Program-made: the position numbers and the translations under genes
Shown here: piece after piece, positions 24,871 through 32,843 of the stretch
Layout: every line of letters starts with the position of its first letter
Position numbering within the stretch: the stretch's first letter is position 1
Notes under the pieces: generated by a model
Seen by the model: only the letters and a program-made list of their open reading frames with translations
What the model was told of the DNA's origin: nothing
Databases searched by the model: none
Origin: Amycolatopsis arida
Lineage (GTDB): Bacteria > Actinomycetota > Actinomycetes > Mycobacteriales > Pseudonocardiaceae
DNA: 64,000 nucleotides
Direction: 5' to 3'
NCBI RefSeq assembly: GCF_900115565.1
Contig: NZ_FOWW01000001.1
Coordinates: 501,731 to 565,730, forward strand

Positions 24871-26247
24871 ATGGCCGAGGACGTGGCGGCACGGCTGGCG
24901 GAGGTCGTCGGCGCGGCACACCTGCTGAGCGGCGATGCCGTGCCCGAGGACTACGCCCACGACGAGGAGCTCACCGGCGAGCCGAGGCGCCCCGGGTACG
25001 TGGCGAAACCGGCCACCGCCGAGGAGGTCGCCGGCCTGCTGCGGGTGGCCACCGAGCACGGCGTCCCGGTGACCGCGCGCGGGTCGGGCACGGGTCTCTC
25101 CGGTGCGGCCCGGCCCCGGCCGGACGGGCTGCTCGTGTCGTTCGAGCGGATGAACGCCGTGCTCGAGGTGGACACCGGCAACCACGTCGCCGTGGTGCAG
25201 CCCGGTGTCACACTGTCCGAACTGGACGCCCGCACCGCGGAGGCCGGGCTGCAGTACACGGTCTACCCCGGTGAGTTGAGCGCCAGCGTGGGCGGCAACG
25301 TGGGCAGCAACGCCGGCGGGATGCGCGCCGTGCGCTACGGCGTGACCCGGCACAACGTCCTCGGCCTGCAGGCCGTACTCGGCACCGGGGAGATCATCCG
25401 CACCGGCGGCCGGATCACCAAGATCTCGTCGGGCTACGACCTCACCCAGCTCATCATCGGCTCGGAGGGCACGCTCGCGCTGGTCACCGAGGTGATCGTG
25501 CGGCTGCACCCGCGGCTGGCGCACGGCGCGACCGTGCTGGCCCCGTTCACCGACCTGGACCGGGTACTCGCCGCCGTCCCGCGGATCGTCGCCAGCGGAC
25601 TCGCGCCGACCATCCTGGAGTACATCGACAATCTCACCATGGCCGCGATCACCCATACCGCGCAGCTGGCGCTGGGCGTGCCGGACGAGGTGCGCGAGGC
25701 CTCGCAGTCCTACCTCGTGGTCGGGATGGAGAACCGCGACGCCGACCGGCTCCACGCCGACATCGAGGTACTCGGTGAGCTGCTCGGCGAGCTCGGCGCG
25801 GCCGACGTGTACGTGCTCGACGGCGGCTCCGCGCGCAAGCTCATCGAGGCCAGGGAGAAGGCGTTCTGGACGGCCAAGGCCGCCGGCGCCGACGACGTGA
25901 TCGACGTCGTGGTGCCGCGCTCGGCGATGGCCCAGTTCCTCGGCGCGGCGCGGGCGGCGGGGCACCGACGGGAGGCCGGCGTGATCGGCTGCGGGCACGC
26001 CGGGGACGGCAACGTGCACCTGGCGATCTTCTGCAAGGACCCGGACGTCCGGCGGGAGCTGCTGCACGAGATCTTCGCCGAGGGCGTCGAGCTCGGCGGC
26101 GCGATCTCCGGCGAGCACGGGATCGGCCGGGCCAAGCGGGAGCACTTCCTCGAGCTGGAGGACCCGGTCAAGATCGAGCTGATGCGCCGGATCAAGCGGT
26201 CCTTCGACCCGGTCGGCATTCTCAATCCCGGCGTCCTGCTCACCTAG
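24871..26247 (+). CDS. FAD-linked oxidase, GlcD/D-lactate dehydrogenase type
   Basis: 458 residues, vanillyl-alcohol-oxidase fold. FAD-binding PP-loop RGSGTGLSGAA, then SVGGNVGSNAGGMRAVRYG, and C-terminal catalytic/metal region GCGHAGDGNVHL and GEHGIGRAKREHF. Oxidises a 2-hydroxy acid (D-lactate, glycolate or D-2-hydroxyglutarate type) to the oxo acid and passes electrons to the respiratory chain. It precedes the ThDP enzyme by 42 bases; together they could oxidise a hydroxy acid and decarboxylate the resulting oxo acid. Confidence 0.9.
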   Translation: MAEDVAARLAEVVGAAHLLSGDAVPEDYAHDEELTGEPRRPGYVAKPATAEEVAGLLRVATEHGVPVTARGSGTGLSGAARPRPDGLLVSFERMNAVLEVDTGNHVAVVQPGVTLSELDARTAEAGLQYTVYPGELSASVGGNVGSNAGGMRAVRYGVTRHNVLGLQAVLGTGEIIRTGGRITKISSGYDLTQLIIGSEGTLALVTEVIVRLHPRLAHGATVLAPFTDLDRVLAAVPRIVASGLAPTILEYIDNLTMAAITHTAQLALGVPDEVREASQSYLVVGMENRDADRLHADIEVLGELLGELGAADVYVLDGGSARKLIEAREKAFWTAKAAGADDVIDVVVPRSAMAQFLGAARAAGHRREAGVIGCGHAGDGNVHLAIFCKDPDVRRELLHEIFAEGVELGGAISGEHGIGRAKREHFLELEDPVKIELMRRIKRSFDPVGILNPGVLLT

Positions 26248-26289
26248 TCCCCCGTCCGTGAGTCCCTGGTCCGTCCACAGAGGAGTTCC

Positions 26290-27873
26290 ATGAACGGCGC
26301 TCAGTCCCTGATCCGCACCCTCGCCGACGCGGGGGTCGAGGTGTGCTTCGGCAACCCGGGCACGTCGGAGATGCACTTCGTCGCCGCACTCGACAGCGTT
26401 GGTGCCTCCAGCGCCGGCGGGCACGGTGGGCCGGAGATGCGCGCTGTGCTGGCCCTGTCCGAGGGCGGGGTGACCGGCGCGGCCGACGGGTACGCGCGGA
26501 TCGCGGGCAAGCCCGCGGCGACGCTGCTGCACCTGGGACCGGGACTGGCCAACGGGCTGGCGAACCTGCACAACGCGCGGCGGGCGTTCACGCCGGTGGT
26601 GAACGTGGTCGGCGACCACGCGACCTACCACAAGAAGTACGACGCGCCGCTGGAGTCGGACATCGAGGCGCTGGCCGGCACCCTGAACGGGTGGGTGCGC
26701 CGCTCCACGAGCCCGGCCGACGTGGGGGCCGACGCCGCCGCCGCGGTGGCCGCGGCGATGGACCCGCCGGGGCGGTTGGCGACGCTGGTGCTGCCGGCCG
26801 ACGCCTCGTGGGGCGACGGCGGCCAGGTGTGCGCGCCGGTGCCACCGCGGGCGGCCAAGGCGGTGGCGGAGACCACGGTGAAGTCCGTGGCCGAGGTGCT
26901 GCGCGCCGGGGAGCCGGTGGCCCTGTTGATCGGCGGACCAGCCTGCCGGGAGGCGGGGCTGCGGGCGGCGGCGCGGGTCGCCGCGGCGACCGGGGCGAAG
27001 CTGTTCGTCGAGACCTTCCCGGCTCGGCTGGAGCGGGGCGCGGGCCTGCCGAACGTGGAGCGGCTGGGGTACCTGGCCGAGCAGGTGGCGTTCCAACTCG
27101 ACGGCGTGCGCCACCTGGTGGTCGCGGGCACGCGGGCGCCGGTGTCGTTCTTCGCCTACCCCGGCAAGGCCAGCGATCTGGTGCCGGAGGGCACGCGGGT
27201 GCACCCGCTGGCCGAGGTGGGGCACGACGTCGTCGGGGCGCTGGAGGAACTGGCCGCGCAGGTGGCCGGGGACGTCGAGGCGCCGGTGCAGCCGGCGGGG
27301 CGGCCGGAGCTGCCGAGCGGGCCGCTGACGCCGCAGAACTGGGTGGAGGTGATCGGAGCGCTGCTGCCGGAGGGCGCGATCATCTCCGACGAGGCCAACA
27401 CCTCGGGGCTGCTACTGCCCGCGGCCACGGCCGGCGCGCCCCGGCACGACGTGCTGACCCTCACCGGGGGCGCGATCGGCCAGGGCATCCCGGTGGCGAC
27501 CGGCGCGGCGGTGGCGGCGCCGGACCGGCCGGTGATCTGCCTGGAGTCCGACGGCAGCGCGCTGTACACGATCTCGACACTGTGGACGCAGGCGCGGGAG
27601 AACCTGAACGTCACCACGGTGCTGCTGAACAACCGGGCGTACGCGATCCTGCGGATGGAGCTGCAGCGGGTCGGCGCGGAGTCCAGTGGCCCGAAGGCGA
27701 ACCAGCTGCTCGATCTGTCCACACCGGACATGGACTTCGTGCGGATCGCCGAGGGCATGGGCGTGCCGGCCAGCCGCGCCACCACCGCCGAGGAGCTGGC
27801 CGAGCAGTTCTCCCGCGCGCTGGCCGAACCCGGCCCCCATCTCATCGACGCCCACGTCCCCCCACTCCTCTGA
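26290..27873 (+). CDS. Thiamine-diphosphate enzyme (acetolactate synthase/benzoylformate decarboxylase-like)
   Basis: 527 residues in the three-domain ThDP layout. The activating glutamate is Glu27 (CFGNPGTSEMHF); the cofactor/Mg motif is ESDGSALYTISTLWTQARENLNVTTVLLNN. Length equals benzoylformate decarboxylase and is shorter than acetolactate synthase (about 570). A biosynthetic AHAS role is unlikely because no small subunit or ilv gene is present. It probably decarboxylates the oxo acid made by the flavoenzyme ahead of it. Confidence 0.85.
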   Translation: MNGAQSLIRTLADAGVEVCFGNPGTSEMHFVAALDSVGASSAGGHGGPEMRAVLALSEGGVTGAADGYARIAGKPAATLLHLGPGLANGLANLHNARRAFTPVVNVVGDHATYHKKYDAPLESDIEALAGTLNGWVRRSTSPADVGADAAAAVAAAMDPPGRLATLVLPADASWGDGGQVCAPVPPRAAKAVAETTVKSVAEVLRAGEPVALLIGGPACREAGLRAAARVAAATGAKLFVETFPARLERGAGLPNVERLGYLAEQVAFQLDGVRHLVVAGTRAPVSFFAYPGKASDLVPEGTRVHPLAEVGHDVVGALEELAAQVAGDVEAPVQPAGRPELPSGPLTPQNWVEVIGALLPEGAIISDEANTSGLLLPAATAGAPRHDVLTLTGGAIGQGIPVATGAAVAAPDRPVICLESDGSALYTISTLWTQARENLNVTTVLLNNRAYAILRMELQRVGAESSGPKANQLLDLSTPDMDFVRIAEGMGVPASRATTAEELAEQFSRALAEPGPHLIDAHVPPLL

Positions 27874-27885
27874 CCCACACCCCGG

Positions 27886-27940
27886 ACGCGTGTCCGCGCT
27901 CCCTGCACGCGTGTCCGCGCTCCCTGCACGCGTGTCCGCC
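27886..27940. repeat. 21-bp direct repeats, about 2.6 copies
   Basis: Unit ACGCGTGTCCGCGCTCCCTG plus C at 27886 and 27907, with a partial third at 27928 (ACGCGTGTCCGCC...). Intergenic, after the ThDP gene. Same period as the arrays at 30219 and 31808. Confidence 0.75.
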
Positions 27941-28031
27941 GTTCGCGTCACCGTGTCCGCGGACGGGTTTTGGTACACGTGGAGATGATTGGTCCACATA
28001 GGCCGCCAATCTCCACGAACGAGGGTCGTTC

Positions 28032-28178
28032 ATGCCACTGGTCAGCAAGCTCCTCGGCACGGTATACGGGCTGCCCACCCGCGCCACCCGCGTCCAGGTA
28101 CGGCGCGACCTGCCGATCCCGATGACCGACGGGGTACACCTGCTTCGGCTGGGAACGCGACGAGCGGGTCGCGGTTGA
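28032..28178 (+). pseudogene. N-terminal remnant of a CocE/NonD-type hydrolase
   Basis: 48 codons. The first 39 look like the start of S15-type hydrolases: QVRRDLPIPMTDGVHLL corresponds to the family opening with MxDGVxLL. The reading then changes to unrelated sequence and stops at 28178, where the P450 promoter begins. The rest of the gene (about 600 codons) is gone. The join marks a deletion or insertion breakpoint. Confidence 0.55.
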
Positions 28179-28225
28179 CCGAACAGTCAGCTTACGCTAC
28201 AAACGTAGCGAGCTACAGATGTAGC
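28175..28225 (+). promoter_or_regulatory. P450 promoter with two tandem palindromic operators
   Basis: TTGACC (28175-28180), 17 bases, TACAAA (28198-28203). GCTACAAACGTAGC (28196-28209) and GCTACAGATGTAGC (28212-28225) are both GCTAC-N4-GTAGC, centres 16 bases apart, covering the -10 and the start point. Two sites this close suit two TetR dimers; the TetR gene downstream is the natural candidate. Confidence 0.7.
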
Positions 28226-28242
28226 GCGCCGGAGGGAGTGAC

Positions 28243-29604
28243 ATGACCGAGACGCAGGTCCCGGACACGGCCGGCCCGCATCGCGCGGTTCCGCGGTTTC
28301 GGGAGCGCACGGTGCGGTACTTCCCCGGCGAGCTGTTGTCAGCCCTGCACCGCCGGTTCGGGCCGGTGGTCAAGGTGGGGGCCGGCCGGAGCGGCTTCAC
28401 CTACCTGCTGGGCCCCGAGGCCAACAAGTTCGTCTTCGCCAACTCCGATCTTTTCCGGTGGCGGGACGCCTTCGAGTGGCTCGTCCCGGTCGACGGGCCG
28501 ACGTCGATTCTGCTCAGCGACGGCGACGAGCACCGGCGCCGGCGCCGGCTGGTGCAGCCGACGATGCACCACCGGCAGATCGCCGGCTATCTCGACACGA
28601 TGACGGACAACGCGGACCAGGCCATCGACTCGTGGCGGCCGGGTCAGGTGGTGGACGTCTACGCGGCACTCCGTACCGCGATCCGCCGCAGCACGCTGCA
28701 GGCGTTGTTCGGCCCGCGGCTGGCCGGCGACGCGCGGTTCTTCGGCGACCACGTGCAGGTCCTGCTCGACCTGTGCGACGGGCTACCGCAGACCGTGACG
28801 TGGAAACGGCGCCTCCGCACACCCGAGTGGCGCCGGGCGATGGTCGCCCGCGCGCGGATCGACGAGCGGATCCACACCGAGATCGCGCACCTTCGCGAGG
28901 CGGGCGGCGGCCCCGGGGGCCCCGGCGGCTATGTCCTGACGTCGCTGGTCCACGGGCGCGACGAGAACGGCGCGGCGCTGAGTGACCTCGAGATCCGCGA
29001 CCAGGCGGTCACCCTGATCGTCGCCGGCTACGAGACCACCAGCGCCGCGATGGCCTGGGCGATCTACTCACTGCTGAGCACCCCGGGGGTGTGGGAGCGG
29101 GCCCAGCACGAGGTGCGGGAGGTGCTGGGGCACCGGCCGCCCGCCGCGGAGGATCTGAAACACCTCGGCTATCTGAACGGCGTCGTACAGGAGACACTGC
29201 GGCTGTACCCCACGGTCATGGTGGTCGGCCGCAAAGCGGCACGGGACTTCGAGTTCGGCGGGCGGCGGGTTCGCGAGGGCAGCATGCTGGCCATCAGCCC
29301 GTACGTGACGCACCGGCTGCCCGAGGTGTGGCCGGACCCGCTGCGGTTCCGCCCGGAGCGCTGGAACCCCGCCGACCCCGGCTACCGTAAGCCGGCGCTG
29401 CACGAGTACCTGCCGTTCGGCGCGGGACCGCACCGCTGCATCGGCGCGACGATGGCGGTCACCGAGCTCACCGTCATGCTCGCCAGGCTGCTGGCCAGGA
29501 CGTCGCTTCGGCTGCCGGCCCAACGGATCCGCCCGTCCAGCATGATCTCCATGCGCCCGCACCACGGTCTGCGGGTCGAGGTCGTCGCGCGGACTCCGGC
29601 GTAA
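28243..29604 (+). CDS. Cytochrome P450
   Basis: 453 residues. I-helix oxygen-activation motif AGYETTS, K-helix ExxR (ETLRLYP), PERF-type (FRPERWNP) and the haem loop FGAGPHRCIG with the cysteine ligand. Soluble bacterial P450 of CYP102/CYP4-like sequence style, probably hydroxylating a lipophilic compound; it needs ferredoxin partners that are not encoded nearby. ATG 28243 with GGAGGGAG upstream. In an operon with the TetR gene (4-base gap). Confidence 0.92.
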   Translation: MTETQVPDTAGPHRAVPRFRERTVRYFPGELLSALHRRFGPVVKVGAGRSGFTYLLGPEANKFVFANSDLFRWRDAFEWLVPVDGPTSILLSDGDEHRRRRRLVQPTMHHRQIAGYLDTMTDNADQAIDSWRPGQVVDVYAALRTAIRRSTLQALFGPRLAGDARFFGDHVQVLLDLCDGLPQTVTWKRRLRTPEWRRAMVARARIDERIHTEIAHLREAGGGPGGPGGYVLTSLVHGRDENGAALSDLEIRDQAVTLIVAGYETTSAAMAWAIYSLLSTPGVWERAQHEVREVLGHRPPAAEDLKHLGYLNGVVQETLRLYPTVMVVGRKAARDFEFGGRRVREGSMLAISPYVTHRLPEVWPDPLRFRPERWNPADPGYRKPALHEYLPFGAGPHRCIGATMAVTELTVMLARLLARTSLRLPAQRIRPSSMISMRPHHGLRVEVVARTPA

Positions 29605-29608
29605 CGAC

Positions 29609-30220
29609 GTGGCACCGGCAGCGCACGCCGACGGGCGGAGCCGCAAGGAACGGGCCGCGGACGCGGCGATCGAGGTGATCGCAGCCGACGGACTGCGCGG
29701 ACTCACCCATCGGGCGGTCGACGCGAGGGCGGGACTGCCGCCGGGCAGCACCAGCAGCTGCTTCCGGACTCGCCTCGCCCTGCTCGCGGGCGTGCTGGAT
29801 CGCCTGGTCGAACTCGACGAAGCCGTGGTGGCGGCGGTTCCCGACGCGGGCTGGAGCACGGACACTCCCGACCAGCGGGCCGCCATCGTGGACATGCTGA
29901 CCGATCTACTCGTCCACTGGCTGGGTCCGGCACGGTCGCGCACCCTCGCCCGGATGGAGCTCTACCTGGACGCGACCCGGCGCGCGGAGCTGTTGCCAGA
30001 GCTGGAAGCGGCCAACCGGCGGTTCATCGATCGCGCGGCCGAAGGCATTCGGCGGACCGGGGTGACCAACTCCGACCAGATGGCCCGATTGTTGATCGCC
30101 CACATGGACGGGCTGCTCTACGACGCGCTGACCCGCCCGTACCTCGGCGGATACGACCGGGCGGCGCTGCGCGAGGCGATCGACACCCTCGTGCGGGGTA
30201 TCACGTCCCCGTCGACCTGA
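29609..30220 (+). CDS. TetR-family regulator
   Basis: 203 residues. N-terminal HTH (AADAAIEVIAADGLRGLTHRAVDARAGLPPGSTSSCFRTR) with a helical ligand domain. GTG start 29609, directly behind the P450 gene. Likely represses the P450 operon by binding the double operator at 28196-28225. Confidence 0.88.
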   Translation: MAPAAHADGRSRKERAADAAIEVIAADGLRGLTHRAVDARAGLPPGSTSSCFRTRLALLAGVLDRLVELDEAVVAAVPDAGWSTDTPDQRAAIVDMLTDLLVHWLGPARSRTLARMELYLDATRRAELLPELEAANRRFIDRAAEGIRRTGVTNSDQMARLLIAHMDGLLYDALTRPYLGGYDRAALREAIDTLVRGITSPST

Positions 30221-30281
30221 CCGCGAGATCTACGTTCGGGACCGCGAGTTCCACGCTCAGTATCGCGAGTCCCGCGTTCGG
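30219..30281. repeat. Three 21-bp direct repeats
   Basis: Units at 30219, 30240 and 30261, core CCGCGAGnTCnACGTTCGG. Starts at the TetR stop codon. An inverted array of the same family lies at 31808-31871. Confidence 0.8.
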
Positions 30282-30438
30282 GTGCAGGCACCCCACGATC
30301 GGGCGCACGAACCGTACGGAGCGGGATTGCCATGCCGGAAAGGGGCCCTGCTGACCAGGTGACTTCGCCGCGTCCTGGCCCGGTTTCGTCGCCGGACCGC
30401 CGTAGGTTGGGTCCATTCCCGACCGTGAAGGAGGAGTC

Positions 30439-31335
30439 ATGCCGGCGATCGCCCCGACCGTCCGCGCCCGCGAGCTGGGCGAGGAGTTGCGCCGAGCCCG
30501 GGAGGCCGCCGGGTTCCTGGCCTCGGACCTGGCGGACATGCTGGACTGGTCGCCGAGCAAGATCTCCCGGATGGAGAGCGGCCGGCGCGGCGTGTCCGTG
30601 ATCGACGTGGCGATCTACCTGACCACGTGCGGCGTGGTCGGCAAGGAGCTGGACCGCCTACTCGACCTCGCCGCCGAGCAGGACGACGGCTACTGGCTGC
30701 GCCCGCACGGCGAACAACTGCCGGAACAGCTGCGGTCGCTGGTGGTGCAGGAGAACCAGGCCACCACGATCACCGACTTCGAGCTGGCTCGAATCCCGGG
30801 ACTGCTGCAGACCGAGGACTACGCCCGCGCGCTGCTGACCGAAGTCGGCATGGTGCCGAAGAACGGGATCGAGCCGAGAGTGAACGCTCGGCTTGCGCGA
30901 CAGTCCTTGCTGCGCCGGTACAACCCACCGCACGCCAAGTTCCTGATCCACGAGAACGCCGCCCGGCTGATGGTCGGTGGCCGAGATGTCATGCAGCGGC
31001 AGGTGCGGCACCTGATGACGATGGCGGCCCGGCCACGTTGCTCTGTCCGAGTGATACCCGCCTTGGTGGGACCGCACGCCGGCCTGAATGGACCGTTCCG
31101 CCTACTGGAGTTCACCGAGCACAACCCGGCCGTCTACCTGGAGAACCAGACTTCGAGTCTGTTCCTGGAAAAACCCCAGGACATCGTCACGTACCGCAAG
31201 GTGCTGGGCAAGCTCACGGACGTTGCCCTCGATGAGGGACAATCGCTGCTGTGGCTTGCCGAGCTGGCAAGCGAGTACGACGACTCGGAGGACGGGCCGG
31301 ATGACGGTGAACCACGGGGGCCTGACCTGGCGTAA
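30439..31335 (+). CDS. XRE-family regulator with DUF5753 domain
   Basis: 298 residues. N-terminal helix-turn-helix (LGEELRRAREAAGFLASDLADMLDWSPSKISRMESGRRG) and a DUF5753 C-terminal region (FELARIPGLLQTEDYARAL, RQSLLRR, PCSVRVIP-like). Such proteins pair with small DUF397 partners in actinobacteria and act in development or secondary metabolism. AAGGAGGAG precedes ATG 30439. The end overlaps the DUF397 gene by 35 bases. Confidence 0.9.
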   Translation: MPAIAPTVRARELGEELRRAREAAGFLASDLADMLDWSPSKISRMESGRRGVSVIDVAIYLTTCGVVGKELDRLLDLAAEQDDGYWLRPHGEQLPEQLRSLVVQENQATTITDFELARIPGLLQTEDYARALLTEVGMVPKNGIEPRVNARLARQSLLRRYNPPHAKFLIHENAARLMVGGRDVMQRQVRHLMTMAARPRCSVRVIPALVGPHAGLNGPFRLLEFTEHNPAVYLENQTSSLFLEKPQDIVTYRKVLGKLTDVALDEGQSLLWLAELASEYDDSEDGPDDGEPRGPDLA

Positions 31336-31543
31336 GAGCAAGCACAGCGGCGATGAGGGTAACTGCGTCGAAATAGCCTGGCACAAGAGCACCCGCAGCG
31401 GCAATGTCGGCAACTGTGTGGAGGTTGCCCACACGGCGACGACCGCGTTCGTCCGCGACTCGAAGGACCCTGACCTTGGCCACCTCGACGTCCGCCCCGC
31501 CGCCTGGTCGGCCTTCCTCGCCACCCTGCGGTCAACTCGGTAA
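31301..31543 (+). CDS. DUF397 protein with duplicated N-terminal motif
   Basis: 80 residues. The DUF397 signature occurs twice: WRKSKHSGDEGNCVEIA and again WHKSTRSGNVGNCVEVA, followed by the normal tail (VRDSKDP, W..FL..LR). Usual members are about 60-65 residues with one copy, so this is an internal 19-residue tandem duplication. Probably the partner of the XRE protein it overlaps. Confidence 0.88.
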   Translation: MTVNHGGLTWRKSKHSGDEGNCVEIAWHKSTRSGNVGNCVEVAHTATTAFVRDSKDPDLGHLDVRPAAWSAFLATLRSTR

Positions 31544-31629
31544 CTCGGCCGACAATCGCGCTCGGCCCGCTCGGCGGACGCCTCCCCGAAAAGCTCCACC
31601 TCGTGAGGTGACCACCGAGTTCGAGCCGG

Positions 31630-31656
31630 GTGGGTGGTTCCGTGGCGACCACCCAC
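31630..31656. repeat. 9-bp stem-loop after DUF397
   Basis: GTGGGTGGT (31630-31638) and ACCACCCAC (31648-31656) with a 9-base loop, just ahead of the terminator. Confidence 0.55.
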
Positions 31657-31670
31657 GCAGGACGACCCGT

Positions 31671-31701
31671 GGGTAGGAATCACCTACCCGGAACGGTTTT
31701 T
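31671..31701 (+). terminator. Intrinsic terminator of the XRE/DUF397 operon
   Basis: GGGTAGG, loop AATCA, CCTACCC, then a T-run ending at 31701. One of the few classical hairpin-plus-U-tract terminators in the window. The remainder of 31544-31967 holds the inverted repeat array and no gene. Confidence 0.75.
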
Positions 31702-31807
31702 GGACTCAACCACCTACGGGCACACCCGCAACCACGCACCACCTCGACGCGGATGGCGGAGCGGGTGGCGCGGACGGCAAACACGCCCGGGGACGCAGAA
31801 CACGTGT

Positions 31808-31871
31808 GCACAGAACGCGGACACAGCGCCCCGAACGTCGAACTCGCGGTCCCGAACGTAGATCTCACAGG
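31808..31871. repeat. 21-bp repeat array, inverted relative to 30219
   Basis: Units near 31808, 31829 and 31850. The last two are the reverse complement of the 30219 family (CCGAACGT(A/C)GA(T/A)CTC). The first resembles the GTGTCCGCG family at 27886, linking both families in one array. Confidence 0.7.
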
Positions 31872-31967
31872 TTCCTCCCAGACTTCTATGGGGGTTTTGA
31901 CGGGTTCGCGTGGTCCACTGGAAGCAGGCCGGCCGTCGGGGGGTCGGCCATCCCGAGGAGGTCGGCC

Positions 31968-32693
31968 GTGCAGACCACACCGCACCTGAACACGCCCAGG
32001 TTCACCCGTTCGGACGCCGCCAGTAGCCGCGGCCCGCGGGAGATCAACGCCGACGCGGTGGCCACCGCCACCGATCCGGCCACCGGCCGCGCCGCCTTCG
32101 TCGTGGCCGACGGCATCGGCGACCACCTGCTCGCCGCCAGGGCCGCGCGGCTGGCCGCGCACACCGCCGCGACCGCGGCCGTCCAGCACGGCCCGGCCGG
32201 CGGGCTGCTGGACGCCCAACGCGCCCTCCGCGCCGAGTTCGACCAGAAGCAGGCCGACTGCGTGCTGGTGGTGGCCGTGCTGCCGCCGGCAGGCGGCCAG
32301 GAGGAGACGATCGACATCGCCTGGGTGGGTGACTGCCGCGCCTACCGGTGGAACGGGAGCGTGCTGCACCAGATCACCGTCGACCACAGCCTGGCCGAGT
32401 TCTGGCGGGCCCGTGGCGTGCCGACCGCGCCCCGCGCCGAGCACGTCGTGATCGACTCCGTCCGCACCGCGAGCCCGCTGGACCTCGGCCACGCCAGGAT
32501 CGGCGCGGGTCCCGGCCGACTGCTGCTCTGCACCGACGGCGTGCACAAGCCGCTGGACCTGCTCCACCTCCGCGCGCTGCTCACCGGCGACCGGTCCACC
32601 CGCGACACCGCCGCCGCGGTCGTCGGCACCGCCCACGAGCTCGGCGGCACGGACAACGCCACGGCGGTCGTCATCGACCGGCTCTGGCCCTGA
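31968..32693 (+). CDS. PP2C-like serine/threonine phosphatase
   Basis: 241 residues. PPM metal-binding aspartates appear in VVADGIGDH, CTDGVHK and GGTDNATAVVI, with AWVGDCRAYRW between them. It would remove phosphate from Ser/Thr residues of partner proteins in the cytoplasm. No transmembrane segment. GTG 31968 chosen, with GAGGAG eight bases upstream. Confidence 0.88.
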   Translation: MQTTPHLNTPRFTRSDAASSRGPREINADAVATATDPATGRAAFVVADGIGDHLLAARAARLAAHTAATAAVQHGPAGGLLDAQRALRAEFDQKQADCVLVVAVLPPAGGQEETIDIAWVGDCRAYRWNGSVLHQITVDHSLAEFWRARGVPTAPRAEHVVIDSVRTASPLDLGHARIGAGPGRLLLCTDGVHKPLDLLHLRALLTGDRSTRDTAAAVVGTAHELGGTDNATAVVIDRLWP

Positions 32694-32794
32694 CCCGTCC
32701 AGGACGAAACGTCGACATCCGTCGCACAGGGATGACGTGGGCCCCCGCGACCATCGCAGCTCGGGCATCTCCGGCACCACCGGGGTGAACACGA

Positions 32795-32829
32795 AAGGCC
32801 CGGTGCCGGACGAACCGGCACCGGGCCTT
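32795..32829. terminator. 15-bp perfect stem terminator
   Basis: AAGGCCCGGTGCCGG, loop ACGAA, and the exact complement. Lies between the phosphatase gene and the end of fadB on the opposite strand, so it can serve both. Confidence 0.85.
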
Positions 32830-32843
32830 CGCGCGTCACCCGA

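Noticed and set aside
26290-27873. ThDP enzyme called ilvB (branched-chain synthesis)
   Set aside because: Shorter than AHAS, no small subunit or ilv neighbours; the catabolic context fits a decarboxylase better.
28243-30220. P450/TetR pair as part of a secondary-metabolite cluster
   Set aside because: No synthase, tailoring or transport genes around it.
27886-31871. 21-bp arrays considered as CRISPR or origin iterons
   Set aside because: Units are directly adjacent without spacers, in few copies, with no cas or replication-initiator gene.
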